The notes under the pieces are model-generated. The model saw only the letters and a program-made list of their open reading frames with translations, made no database searches and was not told the origin of the DNA. Source: CAZDDA01 sp964568045 (GTDB taxonomy: Bacteria; Bipolaricaulota; Bipolaricaulia; UBA7950; UBA9294). Taken from it: DNA of 18,041 nt. Both the position numbers and the translations under genes were made by a program. Of the stretch, positions 6,666 through 13,459 are shown one piece after another (within the stretch, counting starts at the first letter, position 1; each line of letters starts with the position of its first letter). The stretch spans positions 1 through 18,041 of the forward strand of contig CAZMOL010000033.1 of NCBI GenBank assembly GCA_964568045.1, given 5' to 3'.

Positions 6666-7517
6666 ATGAATCTTGAGGACATTATTCTCCACTTGCATGA
6701 TTTCTGGAGAAGTCGAGGCTGCTTGATTCTTCACCCCTACGATGTAGAGAAGGGGGCCGGGACGTTTAATCCGGCCACTTTTTTTGGGGCGCTAGGGCCA
6801 AGGCCGTGGAAAGTCGGCTATGTGGAGCCGAGTCGGCGACCGACCGATGGGCGGTACGGGGAGAATCCGATTCGGTTTCGGTTGCATCATCAGTACCAAG
6901 TGATACTAAAACCGGTGCCGGACGACATCCAGGACATCTACTTGACGAGTTTAGAGGAAATAGGATTGAGACTGGCCGACCACGATGTGAAATTTGCCGA
7001 AGACGATTGGGAGTCACCGACACTGGCAGCCTGGGGGGTGGGATGGCAGGTCTGGCTCGATGAGATGGAGATCACCCAGTTCACATATTTCCAACAGATG
7101 GGCGGGATCGACCTTGATCCGGTGTCGGTTGAATTGACTTATGGATTGGAGCGAATCGCGCTTTTCTTGCAGGGAAAAGAGAGTGGCTTTGAGTTAGCCT
7201 GGAACGATGAAGTCAGCTATGGGACTCTGTGGTGGGAAAAGGAGCGGCAGTTCTCCATCTACAACTTCGAGGCAGCAAGTATCGAGCGGGTCCAGGAGAT
7301 GTTTCGTCTCTGTGCGCAAGAGAGTCGGGCCAACCTCGAAGCTGGCTTGGTCTTTCCCGCCTACGATTACACCCTCAAGTGCTCGCACCTGTTCAACGTG
7401 CTCGATGCTCGTGGAGCCATCAGTGTGACCGAAAGGGAGCGTTTCATCGCCCGGATTCGCGAACTGGCCAGGGAATGCGCCAACGAATACATGGCTCTAG
7501 GGGAATCTCGTGCCTGA
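6666..7517 (+). CDS. glyQ: Glycyl-tRNA synthetase, alpha subunit
   Basis: The 283-residue product is the catalytic subunit of the two-subunit (alpha2beta2) glycyl-tRNA synthetase, a class II enzyme that activates glycine. Signatures are LHDFWRSRGCLILHPYDVEKGAGTFNPATF near the N-terminus, YVEPSRRPTDGRYGENPIRF, the motif-2-like RLHHQYQVILKP, and MGGIDLDPVSVELTYGLERIALFLQG with the C-terminal glycine-rich class II motif 3 arginine. The start lies one base after rplT, with a GGAAGAGG ribosome site inside the end of rplT. The C-terminus is slightly shorter than in E. coli. It overlaps glyS by 8 bases, consistent with equal production of the two subunits. In many bacteria pheST rather than glyQS follows rplT. 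Confidence 0.97.
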   Translation: MNLEDIILHLHDFWRSRGCLILHPYDVEKGAGTFNPATFFGALGPRPWKVGYVEPSRRPTDGRYGENPIRFRLHHQYQVILKPVPDDIQDIYLTSLEEIGLRLADHDVKFAEDDWESPTLAAWGVGWQVWLDEMEITQFTYFQQMGGIDLDPVSVELTYGLERIALFLQGKESGFELAWNDEVSYGTLWWEKERQFSIYNFEAASIERVQEMFRLCAQESRANLEAGLVFPAYDYTLKCSHLFNVLDARGAISVTERERFIARIRELARECANEYMALGESRA

Positions 7518-9573
7518 TCTGCTCTTTGAAATCGGGACAGAGGAGATGCCCGCATTGGAAGTTCCCCGCTTGGCCGAGGAATTGAAGGCGGAGGCGCAGC
7601 AGGCGTTTTCCGCTGCCTATCTTTCCTACGCGCAGCTCAAAGTCGCCTATACCCCACGACGCCTGGTGCTACTGGTGTCGAAACTTGCCCCGGAGCAAGC
7701 CGACCAGATCAAGGAAATCAAGGGGCCTCCAGCAGCAGTTGCTTTCGACCAACACGGTAACCCGACCCAAACAGGGATTGCGTTTGCGCAAAGCCATGGA
7801 TTTGCTGGCGAAGATCTAGAAAAGCGTGAGGTTGGGAACAAGGTCTACGCCTATGCTCGACAGAGCGTTCCGGGACGTCCTACTGTGGAGATCCTTCCGG
7901 TGATTCTGCCCGCTTTGGTTGAGGGACTTCATCCCACCAAGCGCATGAGGTGGGATGCCTCCGGCCTAACGTTTATTCGCCCAATCCGGTGGCTCGTCTG
8001 CCTGTACGAGAAAACGGTGATTCCGGTATCCTTGGGCTCGCTTAGTGCTTCTTGCACAACAAGAGGGCATCGTTTCATCGCGCAACAGAAGATTCCTCTT
8101 AAGAGCGCAGCAGACTACGAGGCGGCACTGGACGAGGCTCTGGTGATCGTCGACCCGGAGAAGAGAGAAAAGGCAGTAATCGATGGGCTCAAAGAGGCGG
8201 CGGAAAAGCTTGGGGGAGACTATCTGCTTGATGATGAGCTTCTCCTGCGGATTGTGAACGGAGCAGAGCATCCTACAGCGGTTGTTGGGTCGATCCCGAC
8301 TGAGTTCCTGGATCTCCCGAGTGAAGTGATTGGCGCGACTCTGCGTGAGGAGGGCAAATTCGTGCCGTTTCGCATCCCCGGCAAAACATGTTCGCACTTC
8401 GTGGGATTTCGCGATGGTCTGCCTGACGACAAAGGAATCGTCCGCTCCGGCTTCGAGCGGGTGGTGCGGGCGCGGCTGCGCGATTCACGTTTCTTCTTCG
8501 ACAAGGATCGTCAACGACCGTTGTCCGGGCGTGTTCGCGAACTGCGCGATGTGATCTACGATGTGAGACTCGGATCGATGTGGGAAAAAGTCGAGCGAAT
8601 CCGTGTGCTGGCCGGGGAGATTGTCGCTCGGAGTGGAAAAGGGGTTGCTTCAGAGGTCGACCGAGCGGCCTTCCTCTGCAAGGCGGATCTCGTGACTGAG
8701 ATGGTGAAGGCGTTCCCGAAATTGCAGGGGGAAATTGGGGAAATCTACGCTCGACTCGACGGTGAGCCAGATGCTGTCTTTGCAACGATTCGTGAGCATC
8801 ATCTTCCGCTCTTTGCCGATGACGAGTTGCCGGATAGCGATGGAGGCGTTGTCATCGCTTTGGCCGATAAGCTCGATACGGTGGTGAGTTCGCTGTTGGT
8901 TGGAGAGGAGCCGAGTGGTTCACGCGATCCTTACGGGATTAAGCGGCAGGCAAACGGCATTGTCCGCATCGCAGTTGAAAGACAAGTTGATATGGACTTC
9001 ATGGCGCTCCTTGGCGACCTTCAAGAAACCTACGCAATGATCGAAAAGAGGGTCGGGTGGACGGCTGTGAAGGATTTTCTCATCGATCGTACTGGCCAGC
9101 TCCTGAGACAGCGTTATGCGATCCCTCCCGATGTGGTAGCCTGTGTCTCAGCCACCGGCGTGGGCAACTTCTATCGCGTGTTGCTGCGGGCCCAGGCACT
9201 CATCGATGGGAAGACAAACGGGGCATTTCAGGCACTCGTTACGGCGTCCACGCGTGTTCGCAATATCACGCAATCAACTGTGGAAGAGGGATTCGACCCG
9301 GCCCTGTTCCAAGAGGAGGCCGAGCGTATCCTGTGGCGCGAGTACCTGAAAGCAGAAGGACAGTTTACCCTCCTCGCTAAGGGAGGAAACTACAAAGGAG
9401 GTGTTGAGCATCTCGTTCCCTTGACGGGACCGATTAATCGCTACTTCGATGACGTGTTGGTGATGACGCAGGAGGAAGAACTGAGGCGAAATCGACTTGG
9501 TTTCCTGAGTGCTCTCGCCGGTTTGTTCCTCCGCGTTGGGGATTTCTCAGCACTGGTTGTGGACAACACCTAG
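7510..9573 (+). CDS. glyS: Glycyl-tRNA synthetase, beta subunit
   Basis: The 687-residue product is the beta subunit, which binds tRNA-Gly and completes the heterotetramer. It starts LLFEIGTEEMPALEVPRLAEEL, the characteristic N-terminus. It contains GPPAAVAFDQHGNPTQTGIAFAQSHG, TKRMRWDASGLTFIRPIRWLV, and the HD-like region with DPYGIKRQANGIVRIAV. The C-terminal DALR-type anticodon-binding domain ends about LVMTQEEELRRNRLGFLSALAGLF. The GTG start is preceded by AGGGGA 5 bases upstream, and both lie inside the end of glyQ. Length is normal and no frameshift is evident. Confidence 0.97.
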   Translation: MPDLLFEIGTEEMPALEVPRLAEELKAEAQQAFSAAYLSYAQLKVAYTPRRLVLLVSKLAPEQADQIKEIKGPPAAVAFDQHGNPTQTGIAFAQSHGFAGEDLEKREVGNKVYAYARQSVPGRPTVEILPVILPALVEGLHPTKRMRWDASGLTFIRPIRWLVCLYEKTVIPVSLGSLSASCTTRGHRFIAQQKIPLKSAADYEAALDEALVIVDPEKREKAVIDGLKEAAEKLGGDYLLDDELLLRIVNGAEHPTAVVGSIPTEFLDLPSEVIGATLREEGKFVPFRIPGKTCSHFVGFRDGLPDDKGIVRSGFERVVRARLRDSRFFFDKDRQRPLSGRVRELRDVIYDVRLGSMWEKVERIRVLAGEIVARSGKGVASEVDRAAFLCKADLVTEMVKAFPKLQGEIGEIYARLDGEPDAVFATIREHHLPLFADDELPDSDGGVVIALADKLDTVVSSLLVGEEPSGSRDPYGIKRQANGIVRIAVERQVDMDFMALLGDLQETYAMIEKRVGWTAVKDFLIDRTGQLLRQRYAIPPDVVACVSATGVGNFYRVLLRAQALIDGKTNGAFQALVTASTRVRNITQSTVEEGFDPALFQEEAERILWREYLKAEGQFTLLAKGGNYKGGVEHLVPLTGPINRYFDDVLVMTQEEELRRNRLGFLSALAGLFLRVGDFSALVVDNT

Positions 9574-9614
9574 TCCGAAGCGGTCTTTCTGTTGCGGGAA
9601 TGTCATGATAGGGT

Positions 9615-9998
9615 ATGGAAAGCCACCTGAAGCGCGCTTGCCTCGTAGTAACTGGGATAGAGCTTTTCGGTCATCATGGGGCAACGCACGATGAGCAAGT
9701 TGCGGGGAACCGATTTCGAATCGATCTCGAGCTCGAAGGGGAGTTTGAAAGAGCTCTGGGCTCCGATCGCCTGGAAGATACCGTAGATTACAGTCAGATA
9801 GTGCAGACTGTCGGTGAGATCAATCGTGCCAAACGTTATATCCTCATCGAGTCCTTTGCCGATGCGATCGCCGACAACCTGCTCGCAAGGTTCTCCAAAG
9901 TAAAGAAGATATCTGTTCGGGTAGCAAAGCTCAACCCACCGGGCCTCGAGGAAAAGGTGTCATGTATAGCGATCGATTTGACCAAAGAGAGAGCATAG
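9615..9998 (+). CDS. folB: Dihydroneopterin aldolase
   Basis: FolB splits 7,8-dihydroneopterin to 6-hydroxymethyl-dihydropterin and glycolaldehyde in folate synthesis. The 127-residue product has the family's features: VVTGIELFGHHGATHDEQ (usually F.YHGV...E), the DTVDYSQIV segment, the ILIESFADAIADNLL motif containing the pterin-binding glutamate, and SVRVAKLNPPG with the C-terminal lysine region. The ATG is the only ordinary start in the open stretch, 41 bases after glyS. Its ribosome site is weak. It overlaps folK, the next enzyme of the same pathway, by 37 bases. Confidence 0.92.
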   Translation: MESHLKRACLVVTGIELFGHHGATHDEQVAGNRFRIDLELEGEFERALGSDRLEDTVDYSQIVQTVGEINRAKRYILIESFADAIADNLLARFSKVKKISVRVAKLNPPGLEEKVSCIAIDLTKERA

Positions 9999-10495
9999 GC
10001 AAGACAAGTGTTTTCCTGGGCATTGGTTCCAACTTAGGAGAAAGAAGGGCGAGAATCGAAGAAGGGATTGTCTCTCTTCAGGAAGGCGGGGTAGACGTTC
10101 TACGTCGTGCCTCTCTTTATCAGACCGAGCCGGTAGGTATTAGTGATCAGCCATGGTTTCTGAACACTGTGGTAGCCGGAGATACTGCGCATACACCGCG
10201 AGGGCTCCTTGAGTTGTGTAAACAGATTGAACGGACTGCAGGAAGGAGGAGGACGGTGCGGTTCGGCCCGCGACTCCTCGACATTGACATCCTTTTGTAC
10301 AAGGATCTTGTGCTACGGGAGGAGGAACTGGAAATCCCTCACCCCCGTATGCACGAGCGTCGTTTCGTGCTTGTCCCGCTTCTGGAGATTGCGCCTGCCA
10401 TTCGAGATCCGAGGAATGGGAGGAGTTACGCTGAGATACTAGCAGGACTCAATGATGGAAAGAAGGTGACAAGATTAAAGGCACAAGAATTCTGA
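9962..10495 (+). CDS. folK: 6-hydroxymethyl-7,8-dihydropterin pyrophosphokinase (HPPK)
   Basis: FolK transfers pyrophosphate from ATP to the product of FolB. The protein has 177 residues. Diagnostic segments are VFLGIGSNLGERRARIEEGI, SLYQTEPVGISDQPWFLNTV, the metal-binding and ATP loop RRTVRFGPRLLDIDILLY, and LEIPHPRMHERRFVLVPLLEIAP. ATG at 9962 is the only ordinary start before the first strand. GGAAAAGG precedes it inside folB, so FolB-FolK production is probably coupled. The extra N-terminal dozen residues are atypical but harmless. Its end overlaps the proposed AUU start of the RNase gene by 22 bases. No folP or folE is in the window. Confidence 0.94.
   Translation: MYSDRFDQRESIGKTSVFLGIGSNLGERRARIEEGIVSLQEGGVDVLRRASLYQTEPVGISDQPWFLNTVVAGDTAHTPRGLLELCKQIERTAGRRRTVRFGPRLLDIDILLYKDLVLREEELEIPHPRMHERRFVLVPLLEIAPAIRDPRNGRSYAEILAGLNDGKKVTRLKAQEF
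10463..10476 (+). promoter_or_regulatory. Proposed ribosome site and AUU start of the RNase E/G gene
   Basis: AAGG (10463-10466) is followed by a 7-base spacer and ATT at 10474-10476. This codon begins an in-frame stretch, MKGTRILISVDTL, that matches the usual N-terminal strand of RNase E/G (M-K-x-x-L-I-x). The next conventional start, TTG at 10510, has no Shine-Dalgarno sequence and would remove that strand. An in-frame TGA lies at 10453. Inference from homology and spacing. Confidence 0.5.
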
Positions 10496-11721
10496 TCTCG
10501 GTTGATACGTTGGATAAGCCGGAGAGCAAACGAACGCGGGTGGCGATCCTAGAGGGCGATCGCCTAATGGAGATTTACTATGGGCATCCATCTCAGGAGA
10601 AGATCGTAGGAAATATTTACAAAGGACGAGCACAGGATATCCTGCCTGGTATGGGCTCTGCATTTGTTGATATCGGCGAGAAAAGGAGTGTGTTTCTCTC
10701 CCAAGGGGAGCTCAACGAGGGTCTGTTGACCCAGCGTGGATTTAAGTCGAGGCACGGAACAGCTCCGATCAATAAGGTCCTTCGCTCGGGACAGAGCCTG
10801 ATCCTGCAAATAAGACGAGCTGAGATCGGGTCGAAGAACCCTCAGGCGACGATGAAGATCAGCCTCCCCGGGCGGTTTTGGATTTTCCTCCCAACTGAGG
10901 ATCGTCTCGGGGTGTCTCGTCGCGTAGAAAGCATTCGGGTACAGCGCCGTTTGCGTCGGATTGCTCGCGAACTCAAGAAAGACGGTGAGGGAATGATCGT
11001 TCGTACTGCTGCCCAGTGGGCCGACCGGGAAGATCTGGAACGTGACTATCGCTTTCTTGCAGAGACGTGGGATGGGATCGAGGCTGCAGCGCGTAGCGCT
11101 GCCACCCCCCAGCTTCTGTATAAGGCGCTTGGTCTCGTTCAGACAATCCTCCGCGACAGATTGCTCCCCGATGTACATGAAGTGATCGTCGACTCACCAT
11201 TCTTTAAGGAAAAGATCATCTCGTTCCTCGAGTACATGCACATGGAGAGCTATCGAGATAGAATCCGCGTGCACCAGGAAAAGAGCACGCTGTTCGAGCG
11301 CTACCATGTGGAGGAGCAAATTCAAGAGACTCTCTCTCGCAGAGTTGATCTTGCCGGCGGAGGATTTCTGGTGATCGATGAAACAGAAGCCCTCACTGCC
11401 ATAGATGTGAACACCGGCGGGGACGTTCGACACCGCAACCAACAGGCAGCGATCCTCAACACGAACCTAGAGGCGGTAACGGAGATAACGCGGCAGCTAC
11501 GCCTCCGGCAGATCAGCGGTATTATCATCATCGATCTTGTCGACATAGAGAACCCGAGTTATATGCAACGAGTTGTGGAACGGCTCAACGTCGAGTTAAA
11601 GAAAGACCGAGTGTCGGCCGACTTCATCGACGTCACAGGACTGGGGTTGGTGGAGATCACCCGTAAGCGGAAGGGAGAGAGTCTGGCCGGAATGTTGGAG
11701 AATGCGGAGTTTGATGCTTGA
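10474..11721 (+). CDS. rng: RNase E/G family endoribonuclease, short form without zinc-link
   Basis: RNase G/E cuts single-stranded RNA in rRNA maturation and mRNA decay. The S1-like domain is recognisable at IVGNIYKGRAQDILPGMGSAFVDIG. The 5'-sensor/RNase H-like region includes ISLPGRFWIFLPTEDRLGVSRRV. The DNase I-like catalytic part has the metal aspartates in FLVIDETEALTAIDVNTGG and IIIIDLVDIENPSYMQ (D311 and D354 with the AUU start). The chain ends GLVEITRKRKGESLAGMLENAEFDA, just where E. coli enzymes continue into the CPxC zinc-link and dimer domain. No cysteine pair follows in any frame before the tRNA promoter. With the AUU start it has 415 residues, against about 489 for E. coli RNase G; the TTG at 10510 would give 403. 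It is the last gene of the long plus-strand run. Confidence 0.88.
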   Translation: MKGTRILISVDTLDKPESKRTRVAILEGDRLMEIYYGHPSQEKIVGNIYKGRAQDILPGMGSAFVDIGEKRSVFLSQGELNEGLLTQRGFKSRHGTAPINKVLRSGQSLILQIRRAEIGSKNPQATMKISLPGRFWIFLPTEDRLGVSRRVESIRVQRRLRRIARELKKDGEGMIVRTAAQWADREDLERDYRFLAETWDGIEAAARSAATPQLLYKALGLVQTILRDRLLPDVHEVIVDSPFFKEKIISFLEYMHMESYRDRIRVHQEKSTLFERYHVEEQIQETLSRRVDLAGGGFLVIDETEALTAIDVNTGGDVRHRNQQAAILNTNLEAVTEITRQLRLRQISGIIIIDLVDIENPSYMQRVVERLNVELKKDRVSADFIDVTGLGLVEITRKRKGESLAGMLENAEFDA

Positions 11722-11746
11722 TTTGCTACTAGTACCTCACTAGAAT
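11718..11746 (+). promoter_or_regulatory. Sigma70-like promoter of the tRNA-Val gene
   Basis: TTGATT (11718-11723) overlaps the RNase stop codon, and TAGAAT (11741-11746) follows after 17 bp. The predicted start is near 11753, about 28 bases before the mature tRNA 5' end. The -10 hexamer is identical to that of rplU. Confidence 0.65.
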
Positions 11747-11753
11747 TTAGAAA

Positions 11754-11777
11754 GCACGCTAGCAAGACAGCTAGTGC
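11754..11777 (+). other. Inverted repeat in the tRNA leader
   Basis: GCAC (11754-11757) and TAGC (11760-11763) can pair with GCTA (11770-11773) and GTGC (11774-11777), giving two 4-bp helices with a 2-base bulge and a 6-base loop. It fills the predicted precursor leader just upstream of the tRNA and could affect RNase P processing. It also contains two of four CTAG tetramers clustered at 11729-11774. Confidence 0.4.
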
Positions 11778-11780
11778 CTT

Positions 11781-11853
11781 GGGCGAATAGCTCAGTTGGG
11801 AGAGCGTTCGGGTCACATCCGAAAGGTCGCAGGTTCGAGCCCTGCTTCGCCCA
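11781..11853 (+). tRNA. tRNA-Val (anticodon CAC)
   Basis: A complete cloverleaf can be drawn. The acceptor stem is GGGCGAA (11781-11787) with TTCGCCC (11846-11852) and discriminator A. The D stem is GCTC/GAGC. The anticodon stem is TTCGG/CCGAA, enclosing loop GTCACAT with anticodon CAC at 11814-11816. The variable loop is AGGTC, and the T stem is GCAGG/CCTGC around TTCGAGC. CAC reads the valine codon GUG. The 3' CCA is not encoded (the genome continues ATT), so it must be added by CCA-adding enzyme. Confidence 0.95.
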
Positions 11854-11892
11854 ATTTCTGTTTCTACGTCGCTGCTTGTTCCGTAGAGTGTG

Positions 11893-11921
11893 TTGATTTA
11901 ACTGCCCTCTTCACATAGGGT
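11893..11921 (+). promoter_or_regulatory. Sigma70-like promoter of the EF-Tu-domain-like gene
   Basis: TTGATT (11893-11898) and TAGGGT (11916-11921) are separated by 17 bp. The predicted start near 11928 leaves a leader of about 48 nt. The -10 match is weaker than in the other promoters. No strong terminator separates it from the tRNA, so read-through is possible. Confidence 0.5.
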
Positions 11922-11975
11922 GATAGACGGTTCGGCAATTGGAGATTCCATTTGCATGAAAAGGGGGTGGTGCCT

Positions 11976-12278
11976 GTGGCACGGGAGGAAATTGAGATTG
12001 GGCTGATCAGTGATTTCTTCCGCAAGATTTGCGTGGCAGCGGTGAAGATTCATTCAGATCAAACGCTCAAGGTTGGCGATAGAATTTGCATCAAGGGTCG
12101 ACACACGTACATCGAGCAGACGGTCGAGTCTCTGGAGGTTAACCACCAGTCGGTCACAGAGGTTGGCGGCGGGAGCGAGGTTGGTCTTTTGGTAATAATC
12201 CCTGAAGCGGAGGGAGAAGAGTGGCCTGCCAACATTCCGCGTGATGGCAATGTCGTGGTTAGAATTCGGGAAGCATAG
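11976..12278 (+). CDS. Small protein resembling domain 2 of translation factors (EF-Tu/IF2 type)
   Basis: With GTG at 11976 the product has 100 residues. AAGGGGG lies about 8 bases upstream. TTG at 11952 or the GTGs at 11967/11970 are alternatives that add only a polar tail. The pattern IGLISDFFRKICVAAVKIHSDQTLKVGDRICIKG ... QTVESLEVNHQSVTEVGGGSEVGLLV is that of the beta-barrel domain 2 of EF-Tu, EF-1A and IF2. It resembles the short stand-alone 'elongation factor-like' proteins found in archaea and some thermophilic bacteria. There is no GTPase domain. The tail EAEGEEWPANIPRDGNVVVRIREA is longer than the core fold. Its role is unknown; binding of RNA or an aminoacyl-tRNA end is inference. 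It is the last plus-strand gene and stops 7 bases from the end of a convergent gene. Confidence 0.75.
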   Translation: MAREEIEIGLISDFFRKICVAAVKIHSDQTLKVGDRICIKGRHTYIEQTVESLEVNHQSVTEVGGGSEVGLLVIIPEAEGEEWPANIPRDGNVVVRIREA

Positions 12279-12285
12279 ACTTAAG

Positions 12286-12906
12286 CTACTCGCAGGTAAT
12301 CCGGTTCTTGCCGCAGGATTTGCTCTTGTAGAGAAGTACATCGACACGTTCGATGAGGGAGTGGGCGTCATCGTTCTGTCGGCAAGCTGTGGCGCCGATG
12401 GATGTTGTGATTCGTACGACAGAGTGGTTGAACCGGACGTGTGTCTCGGCGATTTGTGTCCGAATCCTTTCAGCCAGGGCGGGGAGAGCCAATTCGTCGA
12501 TGAACGGTGCAATCACCATGAACTCCTCACCTCCCCATCGGCCAGGGAAATCGGCCTCCCGAATGCACTTTCTCACAGATTCAGCGACGAACCACAAGAC
12601 CCGGTCTCCAGCAGGGTGGCCGTGGCGATCATTGACCGATTTGAAATCGTCTAAGTCGGCGAGAAGAACGCCGAATGGGACCCCGTAGCGGTGAAATGCT
12701 GAGAACTGTTGACTTATGGCAAAATCGATTGCACAACGATTGGGAAGCTGGGTCAAGTGATCACGAAAAGCCAGTCGTTCCAATTGGCGCAGGTAAGAAA
12801 GCAGATCTGTATCAGCTACTGTTCGATCGGACAGAGAGAAAGCTGCTTCACTATCAACAGAAGGTCTTGCGGACTGTTTTAGTGTTCTGTTCATCCTTGT
12901 CAGCAT
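12286..12906 (-). CDS. GGDEF-domain diguanylate cyclase
   Basis: The GGDEF domain makes cyclic di-GMP from two GTP. It spans DHLTQLPNR, LLADLDDFKSVNDRHGHPAGDRVL (metal aspartate and base-binding Asn/Asp), and the active-site RWGGEEFMVI. The end YKSKSCGKNRI is the family's usual close. An RxxD inhibitory site (READ) lies five residues before GGEEF, so product feedback inhibition is likely. No EAL, REC or transmembrane segment is seen. I prefer ATG at 12906 (206 residues), preceded by GGGGA at a 7-base spacing. The frame stays open to ATG 12987 and TTG 13110, neither with a clear ribosome site, and the extra residues are polar and unlike a known domain. It is cytosolic, with input by an unknown N-terminal segment. 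It converges on the plus-strand genes. Confidence 0.9.
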   Translation of the reverse strand: MLTRMNRTLKQSARPSVDSEAAFSLSDRTVADTDLLSYLRQLERLAFRDHLTQLPNRCAIDFAISQQFSAFHRYGVPFGVLLADLDDFKSVNDRHGHPAGDRVLWFVAESVRKCIREADFPGRWGGEEFMVIAPFIDELALPALAERIRTQIAETHVRFNHSVVRITTSIGATACRQNDDAHSLIERVDVLLYKSKSCGKNRITCE

Positions 12907-13459
12907 TCTGTATTCCCCAACCAGAGAATACGAGCGGGCAACTTGCAAAAAGAGACGATCGTGCGACCACGAATGGACATTCGTCATTCTTTGTGACTGT
13001 GATATTGGCCGTTCGTTGTGGCCGAATCGAGGAGGTTCTTCCCCACTGGATCGATTTGTATCCGATTGCGTCCTGCTGTAGAGCCGAGGCTTGAGTCGCC
13101 GTGCCGACAATCCGTGGACTCAAAGGAAGCAATCCTGGCTTTGGGGCGGATGTACGTTCAAGAGAGTCTCACTGTCGTGCCTTTCAACACACAGGATATA
13201 GATGGTGGAGAGGGAGTGGTTGACTCAATCGTTCCGGCAAACCGTATAGTCTTGTCTTTGGCAGCCGGCGGAACCTATCCTTTCCTGGTTTCAGGTTGGC
13301 AGTGTCGCTCCAGTTGACAAGACTGGAGAATTGGCCAGAGCCGCCCCAGAGATGCTCGCCCTGGGGGACAAGGAAAACCCCATACAGGATCTGCAATGTA
13401 AGAGGATAACGCCTCATGGGTGCTTTCCGATCGGAGAACGGCGGCCGTTTCTGCGGGGC
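12907..13459. other. Stretch without a convincing gene, rich in inverted repeats
   Basis: No frame here shows a recognisable protein. The minus-strand frame of the cyclase stays open to 13110 but looks non-conserved. A 77-codon minus frame (13184-13417) has no ribosome site or family resemblance. Inverted repeats follow one another: GTTCC/GGAAC with GGC/GCC around 13231-13274, CCTG/CAGG at 13284-13295, a perfect 7-bp stem CTCCAGT/ACTGGAG at 13308-13328, and CCCCAG/CTGGGG at 13344-13366. On the minus strand this would lie in the leader of the cyclase gene. I could match it to no riboswitch or ncRNA that I know. Confidence 0.4.

Noticed and set aside
11866..11891. CTACG/CGTAG repeat after the tRNA as a terminator
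   Set aside because: The stem is only 5 bp with a 13-base loop and no U-run.
13219..13254. Plus-strand promoter TTGACT with TATAGT
   Set aside because: The spacer is 19 bp and no gene follows on that strand.
13225..13280. Possible c-di-GMP-I (GEMM) riboswitch near the cyclase, because GGCAAACC occurs
   Set aside because: The similarity is on the plus strand, the wrong one for the cyclase, and the second conserved block (ACGCAAAG type) is absent.
13184..13417. 77-codon minus-strand frame with partly gene-like codon use
   Set aside because: There is no ribosome site, no family resemblance, and the stretch is occupied by inverted repeats. I describe the region as non-coding but leave the possibility open in a finding.
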